Part shown: piece after piece, positions 45,026 to 55,445 of the stretch
Layout of the letters: the number at the start of each line of letters is the position of its first letter
How positions within the stretch are numbered: position 1 is the first letter of the stretch
From: Harmothoe impar
Lineage: Eukaryota > Annelida > Polychaeta > Phyllodocida > Polynoidae
Direction of reading: 5' to 3'
Assembly (NCBI GenBank): GCA_947462335.1
Contig: OX381705.1
Coordinates: 41,928,675-41,992,674, forward strand
DNA length: 64,000 nucleotides
The notes under the pieces: model-generated
What the model saw: the letters and a program-made list of their open reading frames with translations, nothing else
Databases searched by the model: none
Told to the model about the DNA's origin: nothing
Position numbers and translations under genes: made by a program

Positions 45026-48018
45026 GTAGGGGGGGTGGTTAGCGCAAATTTTTTGTGGTCTGCAGCCTAAAATATGGTACTCATCATGGGAAACAAGAAT
45101 ATGGCTTTCGTTTTTGATTTTGAAAACTCCTACCCCCCCGTACGCCCCCTCCGAAGATAAAAAGTCGGAAAATAATTATTTAATTCAATAAAAAATTCCC
45201 ACATAGTGTGCATCCCTTAATATTCACATCAAATCACTTTGAGGTGAAATGTAAAAATATAGATGACTAAAATGAGCTATTTTGAAGTTTTGGGAAAATT
45301 CAAGATGGCCGCCATTGGCAAAAAACACCGTTTTGCATGTAATTCTATCCAAATTTGGTCTGCCACACCTGAAATCTCTATAGAATCACTTTGCTATGGT
45401 TTATAATGACATACTGCACCAAAGTCAGCTATTTTTGAAACTTTTGAAAATTCAAGATGGCCACCATTGGCAAAAAACACTGTTTTTCAATGTAATTCTA
45501 TCCATATTTGGCCTGCCACACCTGAAATCTCAATGGAATCACTTGGCTATGGTGTATAATGACATACTGCACTAAAGTCAGCTATTCTGAAGCTTTTGAA
45601 AAATCAAGATGGCCGCCATTGGGAAAAAACCCATCATTTTTCAGTGTTAATTATGTCCATACTTGGTCCGTATAATAACATTCTTATAAAGTCGGCTACA
45701 CAGAAAACCTATACTGATACTATTTCTAAAATATCCAAAATGGCTGTCATCAGACAAAAGCAATGTTAAATCTTTTATAGACAGAAATGTAGAATGTTGC
45801 ATAGGACAATTATAATCAAAACTAAATTCACTCAAAAGCTTGAGAAATAAATTGCTGTGGGTTACAACAGCTTTTCTAGCTATAGTTTTGGCTCCTAACA
45901 CCAAATGTATGAATCAGCTCCTCATATGACAGTCATACATTGATTATCTCCTGTAGAATTTGCTCTTATGAATAGACTTCACTCCTATTGTTATCTATTG
46001 TATGTAAATTCCACTTTTCTGGTGGATTTCCTGCTATTTCTGAGACTATTTTGGAATCATCCTATAATGGATCCAGTAACCAACCCCTGAACTTATAGCC
46101 TCATTGTCCAGATACCAAGGTAGTCTTCTATCTTGGGTTAAACTGTGTAATATGAGAAAAGGGAAGAAAAGGGTATGGGTTTAAACCAATCCAAAGGGTG
46201 TTGGTAATTTTATTGATACTGGGTGGGTATCTGTAACATAGTTTGTATGTGTATCGCAGCATTTACGCAGAGTATGTTAACCCTTTGACCACTGGATTCC
46301 TGGCAGTGACTCTTATTAAGGATGAGATCCTTATTGTAGTGAAAAGGTTCCCAATGAGTTTGAAGTGAGTTTGAACAAAACTTGTGCTACCATATGTTAT
46401 GTAATTTCTAATTTCTGAAAGCGTTTGGAGTGAGCTGGGCCTAAGTAATTTCTCCTACAAAGTGTCCCTACAAAGAGTACCATTATCAGAATGTATACTA
46501 GTGTGCCGTTCTATGCCAGTCTATATCTAGGTAACACAAGCAACAGGTCTCTCCTTCTCATGATGCATTATCCTCAGTCATCTAGTATGTTCTGAACAAA
46601 TCATACAGAGATTCCAGCAGGCACTACTGTTATCTGGGATCCCTGGGGTGCCCACATTGGGATAAATGAGGTTTTGTTTTAACTCTGAATTTTTATATCG
46701 CATTAATTGTTCATGCTATAAACATTCTAATATGTAGGCTCTACCAAGTTTTTAAAAGAATTTTCCAACCATATATACCGCGGTAAATACTTGCATATAA
46801 CTGGCATGTCACAGATAACCTGCATCCCTAAGCCTGCACACTCAAAAAGATCCTGTGACTTGCACCTTCTATGATTTTTGGTACTTTGGTATAGATACCA
46901 TAAATTCCCGCGTACTACCCACGGGTACCAAAACACCAGTGCGGGTTTAGGATTTTCCCAATGTCTAGGTGTGGGTAATATGAGGGTTCTTGGATTTTCT
47001 AATTTGAGAAATTGCTGTAAAATTAACCTTCCCCTTCTTCAGCTCCTTTGGGCATCACACCTCCCATTCCCATCAGTCCCCACCCATGGCAGGCAGCAGC
47101 TTTAGAGGTCACAGCTTACAACAACCACCCACCCACCCACCCCAACTGGGCAACTTTGGCGTTCACACCTTACTCACTCTACCTAGCCTCCTAGGCTAGG
47201 GCAGGTAAACAGCATTCAACTGCTGGCAGAGGGGTGGGGGGTATGGGTAATACATGTACATGTAGCTATTTTACAAAAGTCTAGGTATGGGTTATATGAA
47301 GGTTTTTCCCTGGGACCACTCAGACCCTTAGTTGGGGTGCAGGTTATACGCAAGAATTTACAGTACATCCAGATAGCCTATTACCAGCAATCTGACTTTG
47401 GGGACCTTCTACGATAAATATTTTTACCAAAGGCAGCCATCTTGAAATTTGAAAAAACTTAATGATAGCTGACCATCCTATATCAAAGTGCTTTTGTGTG
47501 GGTTTCATGCATGGTAGACCAAATACGAATATGAAATTACATTGAAAAGCAATGTTTCCCGCTATTGGCGGCCATCTTGAAATTTTCAAAAGTTTCAAAA
47601 TAGCTGACTTTGGTGCAGTATGTCATTATAAACCATAGCAAAGTGATTCTATAGAGATTTCAGGTGTGGCAGACCAAATATGGATAGAATTACATGCAAA
47701 ACGGTGTTTTTTGCCAATGGCGGCCATCTTGAATTTTCCCAAAACTTCAAAATAGCTCATTTTAGTCATCTTTATTTTTACATTTCACCTCAAAGTGATT
47801 TGATGTGAATATTAAGGGATGCACACTATGTGGGAATTTTTTATTTGAATTAATTAATTATTTTCCGACTTTTTATCTTCGGAGGGGGCGTACGGGGGGT
47901 AGGAGTTTTCAAAATCGAAAAAGAAAGCCATATTCTTGTTTCCCATGATGAGTACCATATTTTAGGCTGCAGACCGCATTCCTAACTTCATTTTGACCAA
48001 ATAACCACCCCCCCCTAC
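45026..48018. mobile_element. 3-kb TA-flanked foldback element with CAAGATGGC repeats
   Basis: Ends are TA-GTAGGGGGGGTGGTTA and its inverse followed by TA. Arms of about 600 bp (45026-45650 and 47380-48018) are closely matching inverted repeats. Each arm contains ~150-bp tandem units with CAAGATGGCCGCCATTGGC and TCTATAGAATCACTTTG. The centre has no transposase frame and holds another element at 46898-47368. Confidence 0.75.
46898..47368. mobile_element. MITE with TACCATAAATTCCCGCGTA ends, nested
   Basis: Left end TACCATAAATTCCCGCGTA; right end TACGCAAGAATTTACAGTA, its imperfect inverse, both beginning or ending in TA. It lies in the centre of the 45026-48018 foldback. A CCCA tetranucleotide run is at about 47130-47141. 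Confidence 0.5.
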
Positions 48019-49579
48019 TACAAGGACAATCTCCACCGTATTTTTTTAAAGTGTACTTTCAAAAAATCATGAAGAAATGTAGAAAAACATGAGTCAATGG
48101 CCTTTAAATATACTCTAAAGAATCAGTCCTGGCATGACTGCGAGTAATGTCTATTTTTATGGTAATTTTCAGGTATTTTTCCATATTTTCCCATAATTTT
48201 TCCACCTTATGAACAGAAATCTATAGTATTGGCACATGTATCACATAGAGATATTCTATGCAAAGATCCATGTTGGATTTGATGGTCCTAGAGGTAGGGG
48301 AGACCGGGGCTAGTTGAAACACATGAAGCAATTTCGGATTTTTTCCTCTATATTTAAAATGTTTCCACAGTTTTTTTGGGAAGAAGTCAAAAATAACCTA
48401 TGGTACTATGTGCACGACTATTTTATTTGCATTTCATTTCAATATTTATAGGAATAAATTCCATTTATGTGATTTGTTTCAACTAGCCCCGAACCGGGGC
48501 TAGTTGAAACACAGCTGGGGTCAGTTGAAACACAAATGGTATTTTTTCAGATTCAGAAAGAAAGAATGATAATGAGAAGAAATCTTAGAAATAGGTAAAA
48601 ATTGAAACAGTTACCTTGTAGATCCACTCGTTAATAAATAAATCCACAGGAAGAATTACCCTAAGCTATGAGTACATGTTAAGATTTCTGCTTCCAAAGT
48701 TTGATGGTGCAAAATATTTTTTTCAAAAAATATGTTTGGGGTCAGTTGAAACATTTTTAGTGAAAATCAATTTTTTACATGTATGATTTCACCTTTAGGC
48801 AACTTTCTATGGCTAGAATAATGCCCCAAAGTAGCATCAATTCTAATATAGAAAAGGCTATATTAGATTCATGATACTCTAATTGTCACAATCAGTCATA
48901 ATTTGTGTTTCAACAGACCCCAGGGGGGGTCAGTTGAAACACAAGATTTCACCCGATTTTAATAGGGGTTGGTTGAAACACTTTTGAACAATTATGTTTC
49001 AACTTGCCCCACGGGTGTTTCAACTAACCCCAGATTCAATTTGGGTTAAAGTAACATTTATTGCAGAAATTATACACAAATTCTGCACCTATGGTGGTGT
49101 GAATATTATCCGCTGTGTACCTGCACATATGCACAGCTGCAACTAAAGCTGAAAGGTGCAGTTTGGGTGGTAACTGGCGTATAGGGGCGCGTATGCCTCC
49201 AGTGAATTTGTTTCAACTAACCCCGACAAAAGTGTTTCAACCGACCCCACACCACATAGCATAGTGCTGTCCCCTTAGACATTAATATCACTTTATGCTA
49301 ATGCATTCATTACAATATATGTAATTCCAGTATACATGGTTAATTATATAAAAGTTAAATTAGATGGATACCTAAAAAACTAAAATTTTGAGAAGAAAAA
49401 AACTCAATTTCTGAAATTTCACTTTTTCGATAAAAAACATGATTTATAGATGGTTTGGGCCATATATCAAAGAATTTAGCCAATATCTTTGAGACTTTCT
49501 GATTTTTTCACTGGTGATAAAAATAACAATAAGTTCACATAAGAATCAAGAAAAGCAATCCTAACACATGTTGCCTCTA

Positions 49580-49803
49580 TTATTGGCAATATCGCCTCGG
49601 TGATGTAACTATAACTCTTCCCCGGCGTGGGAGTCACTGGGCGCCGCCATCTTCTACTGGCTCCGGTTCCGGGCCGTCTCTTAGCAACGGCGCCGCAGAA
49701 AGAATTATCGATGACGTCACCACCGTAACCGTCTCGAGTCACTTTGAACTATTTGGTCGTCGTCGTAACTCCTCCTCCTGCTACAGGATTATATTTTTAA
49801 ACT
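49580..49803 (+). repeat. Split direct repeat A1
   Basis: 224 bp from TTATTGGCAATATCGCCTCG to GGATTATATTTTTAAACT; recurs as A2 at 53915-54138. It includes GCCGCCATCTT and TTAGCAACGGCGCC and lies 21 bp before the Gag ATG, so it probably contains the promoter. Confidence 0.9.
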
Positions 49804-49824
49804 GTTGATTGGTTTCCTGGTGTC

Positions 49825-50814
49825 ATGTTACGCAGAAGTGCCAGAGCAAGCACCAGTAATTACGCCAGTCACAGGAGGAGTGAAGTTGTGGCCCCATCTC
49901 AAGTTCCTGTCAAAATGAAGAGATCTACTGCCGGTCGTGGACGACGTTCAATGTCGTCACAAGAAACCATCAATGTCAATGCTGCTGTGGTGGCATTCAG
50001 TGATAAGGTAGGCCAAATGGAAAAGGCTATCCGGTCAACAGTGGATGCTGTGGCTTCTCTAGCCAAGGATGTGGCCTCTACTCGGGAGTTAGTCCAGGCT
50101 AAGAGCCCCAAGTCTAAGGGAAAAAAGCCTAGGGCCCGCTCCTCGTCATGGTCCACGGAGGATTCAAGGTCATCTTCGTCTGATGTGGCCTCAGCTGAGA
50201 CTGATTCCAGCACATCCTCGTCTGCCAGCAGGTCTAGATCTAGAAGCAGGGTGAAAAGGAGCAGCCACCGACGTCACCGTAAACCTACCCAGAAACCCGG
50301 TAAATATGATAGTATTCTGTTTGCTGAAGGGAGGGAGGTTATTGAGTCTATGGACCAGCTCATTTTGGCTAACCTGTGTCAGATCAAGTACCTTCTACGT
50401 AGAAAGCAAGACGCCAAGCACTTCGTCAATCACCTTATATTCCTGGTTGAGAAAAATGTCACCCAGCTGTATATGCCCATTGCCATGATCAAGTACGACA
50501 AGGCGATCAAAACAAAGGCTCTGGAGAGTGGTACCAAGATTCTCTCGGATACTGAGTCTAATGCCATCTCTGGGAGCTTTTGTTACGACAACACCTGGGA
50601 TGCCCACAAGGAGAGGCAGTCTGGGAAAAACAAGTCAAAGCAGGGGTCAAGCTCCAAGAAGGGCGTCAATGTCTGCAACAACTACAACTTCTCCCCGGAT
50701 GGTTGTAAGTCAGCCACATGCAGGTACATGCATGCCTGCAAGCACTGCCGCTCTACTGCCCACTTGGCCAGCGAGTGCCCCGCCAAGCCATCCGACGGGG
50801 CAAAGGGTAAATGA
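49825..50814 (+). CDS. Gag-like ORF1 of the Ngaro-type element
   Basis: 329 codons from a true ATG. Residues 1-60 are basic, 60-95 helix-like, 95-160 Ser/Arg-rich low complexity (SRSRSRSRVKRSS), and 165-250 a folded-looking region with Leu and Ile. Near the C-terminus, residues about 285-318 carry two zinc-binding patterns: a CCCH-like cluster (CNNYNFSPDGC, SATCRYMH) and a CCHC knuckle (CKHCRSTAHLASEC, spacing C2C4H4C). Zinc knuckles in Gag bind nucleic acid and package template RNA (established). The frame ends 30 bp before the RT frame begins. Confidence 0.8.
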   Translation: MLRRSARASTSNYASHRRSEVVAPSQVPVKMKRSTAGRGRRSMSSQETINVNAAVVAFSDKVGQMEKAIRSTVDAVASLAKDVASTRELVQAKSPKSKGKKPRARSSSWSTEDSRSSSSDVASAETDSSTSSSASRSRSRSRVKRSSHRRHRKPTQKPGKYDSILFAEGREVIESMDQLILANLCQIKYLLRRKQDAKHFVNHLIFLVEKNVTQLYMPIAMIKYDKAIKTKALESGTKILSDTESNAISGSFCYDNTWDAHKERQSGKNKSKQGSSSKKGVNVCNNYNFSPDGCKSATCRYMHACKHCRSTAHLASECPAKPSDGAKGK

Positions 50815-50844
50815 ATTCCACCTGCACCCCCCACCCCTCTTCTC

Positions 50845-52704
50845 ATGTCTGCTGATGGACTTTCCCATCGTGACATCACTGTTCCTCTGGAGGAGGTTAC
50901 CAAAATCTCTGACGTCACGGACTTGTGTGGTGGTGCGGGTGCAAAGCTGGACTATACATTTGTAAAAAATGATCACGAGTTGGATTATTCGAACACCGGT
51001 GAGTTTCTGTCAATTTATACTGTTTCCCGTATTGCTTGCCCTACCATCAATGTTTATTCCGGGTGTATCGCCGGTTTGTGTGCATGTAAACATTTGATTG
51101 GGGGGAGACGGGCAGACTTGAAACCATGCCGTGTAGCAAATTTCCTCTTTGGATTCGAAACTGTCCCCGACTTGTCAGACTCTGACCGTGAATTCATTTG
51201 GCATGGTTTCTCCAACGGCTTCAGAATTGTTGACCCAGATTGCAATACATCCTATGAGTGTCAAAATTACGAGTCAATCCTAGGTGAGGTTTTTGGACCT
51301 GAAATGTCAGCGAACCTTCTAGAAGAAATTGCCGTTGAGAGAGTGTCAAGAGTAACATACAAGCCACAATGTGTACATTCTCTGGGGGGCGTCACAAAAT
51401 CGAATGGCAGTTTGCGCCCCATTACTGACTGCAGTAAACCAGATGAAATTAGCATAAACAACTACATGGAAACCACATTTGTGCCCTTCAAATATAATTC
51501 TGTGGCCGATGTGGTGCTAGGCCTTTGCATGGATGACTTCATGCCCATCGTGGATATAAGTGCCGCCTATAGGGCTGTGAATGTAGCAGCTGACCAGACA
51601 AAGTTCCAGGGCTTCACGTGGGACTTTGGGGAGGGCCCGGAGTACCTTATTGATAACAGACTATGTTTTGGCTTACGCTGTGCACCAAACATCTTCAACT
51701 CCATCTCTGACCTAGTGGTCAACATTGTTCAGTCAAAAGGGGTCCTTAATGTGGTCAACTATCTCGATGACTTCATCATCACGGCACCTACGTATGAGAA
51801 ATGCCTAGAGCAAAGGGATATCCTCACTGACACCTTGGCCCATCTGGGGTTTCAAGTCTCATGGAAAAAAGTTACCCTCCCCTCACCAGTAGCTACATTC
51901 CTAGGTATCACCATAAACAGCACTGATATGTCTCTCACACTTCCCCAGGAAAAGGTGGACAATCTCAAGGCTGCTATCACAAATGTGTATGACCTCCAGG
52001 AGGTTAGCAAAAAAGACTTAGAGTCTATTGGTGGCCACATGAGCTTCTGTTCGTATGTAATACAGGGGGGCCGCACCTTCAGCCGCAGGGTCTTTGACCT
52101 CTGTGCTGAGGCACCCAGGAAAGAGAAAATCAAAATGACATCTGACATTCGTCTTGATCTCGACTGGTGGTTAAGTTTTTGTTCATCGTTCAACCACAAG
52201 TCACTCATCCCTATGCCTTGCCATAAGCTCCCTATAACCACTGATGCATCTACCAAGGGTTTCGGTGCCTGGTGTGGTAAAGACTGGATCTTTGGGGGGT
52301 GGCCCAGCACCAAGGAGATAGACTTCGATGCTGGTTGTGGCCATCTATCCGATCCCCCCACCTCAGATCCTATCACCGAGAACATCAACCTCTATGAGCT
52401 ATGGCCCGTACTCCAGGGTGTCAAAAGATGGGGCCCAGCCTTGTCCAACAAGCAGATTCATATAATAACTGACAACATGCAGGTGCTGGCTATGGTGAAC
52501 ACAGGCCGAAGCACCAACAGCACCTGCATGGCCTGGCTGAGGGAACTGTATTGGTTTTGCTATGTATACAACATAAACCTGTTTGCCACATATATCCGTT
52601 CCAAGGACAACCACCTTGCTGACGCCTTGTCAAGGTTGGCCTATAAAGGTGTGCCCGAGCTCTGCAGGAAGCTGCTAGTAGAAGCTAACATGTGTTGTAA
52701 TTGA
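50845..52704 (+). CDS. Reverse transcriptase-RNase H of the Ngaro-type element
   Basis: 619 codons from an ATG 30 bp after the Gag stop. RT motifs: LRPITDCSKP, motif A VDISAAYRAV, motif B LRCAPNIF, motif C NYLDDFII (YLDD). RNase H motifs: PITTDASTKGFGAWCG, INLYELWPVLQG, IITDNMQVLAMVN and KDNHLADALSRL, giving the DEDD acidic set. No methyltransferase motif follows. It would copy element RNA into DNA. The frame stops at 52702-52704, four bases into the open YR frame. The N-terminal 120 residues are outside known domains. Confidence 0.9.
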   Translation: MSADGLSHRDITVPLEEVTKISDVTDLCGGAGAKLDYTFVKNDHELDYSNTGEFLSIYTVSRIACPTINVYSGCIAGLCACKHLIGGRRADLKPCRVANFLFGFETVPDLSDSDREFIWHGFSNGFRIVDPDCNTSYECQNYESILGEVFGPEMSANLLEEIAVERVSRVTYKPQCVHSLGGVTKSNGSLRPITDCSKPDEISINNYMETTFVPFKYNSVADVVLGLCMDDFMPIVDISAAYRAVNVAADQTKFQGFTWDFGEGPEYLIDNRLCFGLRCAPNIFNSISDLVVNIVQSKGVLNVVNYLDDFIITAPTYEKCLEQRDILTDTLAHLGFQVSWKKVTLPSPVATFLGITINSTDMSLTLPQEKVDNLKAAITNVYDLQEVSKKDLESIGGHMSFCSYVIQGGRTFSRRVFDLCAEAPRKEKIKMTSDIRLDLDWWLSFCSSFNHKSLIPMPCHKLPITTDASTKGFGAWCGKDWIFGGWPSTKEIDFDAGCGHLSDPPTSDPITENINLYELWPVLQGVKRWGPALSNKQIHIITDNMQVLAMVNTGRSTNSTCMAWLRELYWFCYVYNINLFATYIRSKDNHLADALSRLAYKGVPELCRKLLVEANMCCN

Positions 52705-52724
52705 CTTTTCCAGCTCCTTCCATG

Positions 52725-53669
52725 GCCAGCTTGAAGGCGAGACAGCACAGCTACCAATCTGCAGCCCTCTCCAAAGCAACTAAGAGGACTAGAAAATTCC
52801 AGCGCCGGACATACCGGCGGTTCTGCAGGCGGTATAATCTGTCACCTTATCCCTGCTCGACCTCCCAGGCGTGCCTCTACTCATCCTATCTCGCTAGGCG
52901 CATTGCTCCGTCGTCCATTCCCAACTATCTCTCTGCAGTTTGGACCGAGCACCGTCTCCGGGGCATGCCTACCTGGGAGCATGACTACATACTCAAAGCT
53001 ACCCTTAGGGGTATATGTAGACTGGAGTCCTCAACTAGGAAGGTCAGATATGCTCTGACGCCATTGGATCTTAGATCAATGTTTATGTCTGTAAATGTGT
53101 TCACTGCCTTCGATTTAGTGTTCTGGGCTGCCCTAACCCTGTCATTCAGGGCAATGTTAAGGAAGAGCCATGTGACCTCGTCGCCTCATAATCTCAAACG
53201 TGGCGACATTGACTTCAAGGATGGCTATATGGTGTTAACAGTCCGCTCATCTAAAACAGACCAGTTTGGGCAGTCGCCCCAGGTCATCACCATTAAGGAA
53301 GTCCCTGACTCCCCACTATGCCCAGTCAAGTACATTAAGGAGATTATTCGACTGAGGTCCCCTTCTCCATCAGATCTGCTGTTCACCTACTCCACCAGGA
53401 AGGGGGTAGTTCCATTGTCCTACAGCATGTACAACTCAAGGCTGAAGGACATTGCCTCAAAGAGTGGCCTCAACCCCAAGCTTGTGTCAACACATTCTGT
53501 GAGGCATGGGGGCGCCACCTACCTCCAGTCCATTGGCATGGCCATCGAGGACATTAAGTCGCTCGGCAACTGGAAGTCCTCTTGTGTGAACATGTACCTT
53601 CACCCTTCAGTGGCTCACAAGCTATCCCGTGATGAACTTGTGGCAGCAGACCTGAAGAATTATTCTTGA
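52725..53669 (+). CDS. Tyrosine recombinase of the Ngaro-type element
   Basis: 314 codons from the first ATG (52725); the open frame itself starts at 52701, overlapping the RT stop. Catalytic set: Arg in FRAMLRKSH, Lys in RSSKTDQFGQ, HxxR in HSVRHGG, Trp in GNWKSS and Tyr in VNMYLHPS, all present. It integrates the circular cDNA without a target duplication in this class. How it is translated is unclear: reinitiation at 52725, 20 nt after the RT stop, or splicing are both possible. Confidence 0.9.
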   Translation, partial: ASLKARQHSYQSAALSKATKRTRKFQRRTYRRFCRRYNLSPYPCSTSQACLYSSYLARRIAPSSIPNYLSAVWTEHRLRGMPTWEHDYILKATLRGICRLESSTRKVRYALTPLDLRSMFMSVNVFTAFDLVFWAALTLSFRAMLRKSHVTSSPHNLKRGDIDFKDGYMVLTVRSSKTDQFGQSPQVITIKEVPDSPLCPVKYIKEIIRLRSPSPSDLLFTYSTRKGVVPLSYSMYNSRLKDIASKSGLNPKLVSTHSVRHGGATYLQSIGMAIEDIKSLGNWKSSCVNMYLHPSVAHKLSRDELVAADLKNYS

Positions 53670-53696
53670 GTCTATAGACTGTGTTTTGGGTTCTTT

Positions 53697-53918
53697 GGCC
53701 TGTTATTGACTAATTATTTGCCAAACCCCTGTCTCTTGACTCCTCATTGTTATGCATATGTGGTATATACCTTTTTCCCATGGTTACCAGTCATAATCCC
53801 TATTTGATATATCTATCAGTTTCCATGGTTACCAGTAATCTAATTACCATCATTGCATTACATCGACCCCATGTCACTACCGGTACTACATATGACCAAA
53901 GCCTCCAGGAAAGCTTAT
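53697..53918 (+). repeat. Split direct repeat B1
   Basis: 222 bp starting GGCCTGTTATTGACTAATTA, repeated as B2 with a 6-bp difference (GTCACTACCGGTACTACA here, GTCACTACTACA in B2). It contains two CCATGGTTACCAGT words. Confidence 0.9.
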
Positions 53919-54138
53919 TGGCAATATCGCCTCGGTGATGTAACTATAACTCTTCCCCGGCGTGGGAGTCACTGGGCGCCGCCATCTTGTACTGGTTCCG
54001 GTTCCGGGGCGTCTCTTAGCAACGGCGCCGCAGAAAGAATTATCGATGACATCACCACCGTAACCGTCTCGAGTCACTTTGAACTATTTGGTCGTCGTCG
54101 TAACTCCTCCTCCTGCTACAGGATTATATTTTTAAACT
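53915..54138 (+). repeat. Split direct repeat A2
   Basis: Second copy of A1, overlapping the last bases TTAT of B1. The abutting B1-A2 junction is the arrangement that lets Ngaro-type elements regenerate full ends from a circle (established for the class). Confidence 0.9.
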
Positions 54139-54230
54139 TACTTAATTGCACTGTGTGCACTCGTCATTACAGGTTTTATTGATGCATTAATATTGTAACT
54201 TGAATTAATGAATTATGTCTCATTAAAATA

Positions 54231-54446
54231 GGCCTGTTATTGACTAATTATTTGCCAAACCCCTGTCTCTTGACTCCTCATTGTTATGCATATGTGGTAT
54301 ATACCTTTTTCCCATGGTTACCAGTCATAATCCCTATTTGATATATCTATCAGTTTCCATGGTTACCAGTAATCTAATTACCATCATTGCATTACATCGA
54401 CCCCATGTCACTACTACATATGACCAAAGCCTCCAGGAAAGCTTAT
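54231..54446 (+). repeat. Split direct repeat B2
   Basis: 216 bp copy of B1 and right end of the element. It is separated from A2 by 92 bp of AT-rich sequence. Host MITE sequence resumes directly after it. Confidence 0.9.
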
Positions 54447-54498
54447 ACAGCTTGTGTTTCAACTAACCCCGTGTTTCAACTAGCCCCGGTCTCCCCTA

Positions 54499-55062
54499 CT
54501 CCTTGCTGTGAAAATAGCTAAGACATGGAGGAGGGGGCGCTCTCGGCCCGAAGCAGGAAATCAGGGTGATTTTGGGCCTGAGTTTGTCTAGTATGTGTGT
54601 CTTAGGTTTGTCCAGGACAACTGGAGGAACGGGAGCTAGGGACATGCGCACCAGTCATTAGTTATTCCAGGAAGCACGGAGCGGCAGCACTGATATCGTA
54701 AACAACAGCAAGACCTGTTTAGCAGTGGGCTACCGCACGCTTATATCATCTTATGTAATATAGTCCGTGCCAGGTCAGGTCACGTGACTGGCCGCCATAT
54801 TGTTTCCTCAGAGATGCCCGCGCTTTTGGCAAGCCGAGGGTAGGACTATGGAAGGCCGGTGCAGACAAAAGTATTTAGAAAAATATGTAAGGCTGTTCAG
54901 GTGACACTGGCCGGACTGGTGTTGGAAGGACTCCCGGTGTGTACACCTAGTACATGAATTCAAATTACAGAAATCTTAGATGGCTACATTGGAGTTTGAC
55001 AATGAATAGACCCTGCAAAATCAGTTTATCTAGACTACAAAAATGCAGTTATATGAGTTGTG
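54499..55062. other. Noncoding stretch, no gene seen
   Basis: Contains GTCACGTGAC (E-box) next to GGCCGCCATATTG near 54778-54805, a promoter-like combination with no gene attached. No exon supported. Confidence 0.3.
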
Positions 55063-55233
55063 TGACTATACATGGGTAAAAATCGACACGTGCGACACGG
55101 CGACACGGGGGGTTGTTAAAATCGACAAGTGCGACCATAATGCACTAGATAAAAATCGACACAGCGACACAGCACTCTGGTTAAAAATCGACACGGCGAC
55201 ACGGTCAAAAATCTCGGCACCCATGTATAGTCA
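55063..55233. mobile_element. MITE family CGACACGG, copy 3
   Basis: Ends TGACTATACATGGGT and ACCCATGTATAGTCA, with AGTTGT close outside both. Four AAAATCGACA blocks lie inside. Its TIR is better preserved than in copies 1 and 2. Confidence 0.7.
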
Positions 55234-55259
55234 CAGTTGTTACTGCACAAATATGCTTA

Positions 55260-55445
55260 GGGAGCGTTCATTATTTATGCCAGGGGGGGGTGTGCAAATC
55301 AGGGGGGGGTCATTTTTTTTAGGGGTATTCGGAGGGGGGGGGTCTTTTTTTTTCAACCTATTCTTAGGGGGGGGGTCTTTTTTTTTCAACCTATTCTGAG
55401 GGGGGGGGGTCATTTTTTTTAGGGGTATTTATTTGGGAGGGGGTA
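55260..55445. mobile_element. Harbinger-like poly-G MITE fragment
   Basis: TTA-GGGAGCGTTCATTATTTATG followed by G-runs alternating with TCATTTTTTTTAGGGG and TTTTTTTTCAACCTATTC. The right end could not be placed. Confidence 0.5.

Larger units (their letters stand above)
49580..54446 (+). mobile_element. Complete Ngaro-type tyrosine-recombinase retrotransposon
   Basis: Order: A1 (49580-49803), Gag, RT-RNase H, YR, B1 (53697-53918), A2 (53915-54138), B2 (54231-54446). Split direct repeats in the order A1-ORFs-B1-A2-B2, an encoded tyrosine recombinase and no DDE integrase define the Ngaro/PAT branch of YR retrotransposons. No methyltransferase domain is seen after RNase H, which favours Ngaro over PAT or DIRS. 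All three frames are open. A1 and A2 differ by only about four bases in 224, and B1 and B2 mainly by a 6-bp indel. The element looks young and possibly competent. Confidence 0.9.
48297..54496. mobile_element. TA-flanked MITE with GTTTCAACTAGCCCC arrays, split by a YR retrotransposon
   Basis: Ends are TA-GGGGAGACCGGGGCTAG and the inverse followed by TA, with GTTGAAACAC inside each end. At least eleven copies of GTTTCAACTRRCCCC or its complement occur in the host sequence (for example near 48309, 48478, 48493, 48740, 48906, 49008, 49205, 54451, 54470). Without the insertion at 49580-54446 it would be about 1.33 kb. No transposase is present. Confidence 0.75.

Noticed and set aside
49899..50213. 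Antisense frame over Gag ORF1
   Set aside because: Shadow of the Ser/Arg-rich Gag region.
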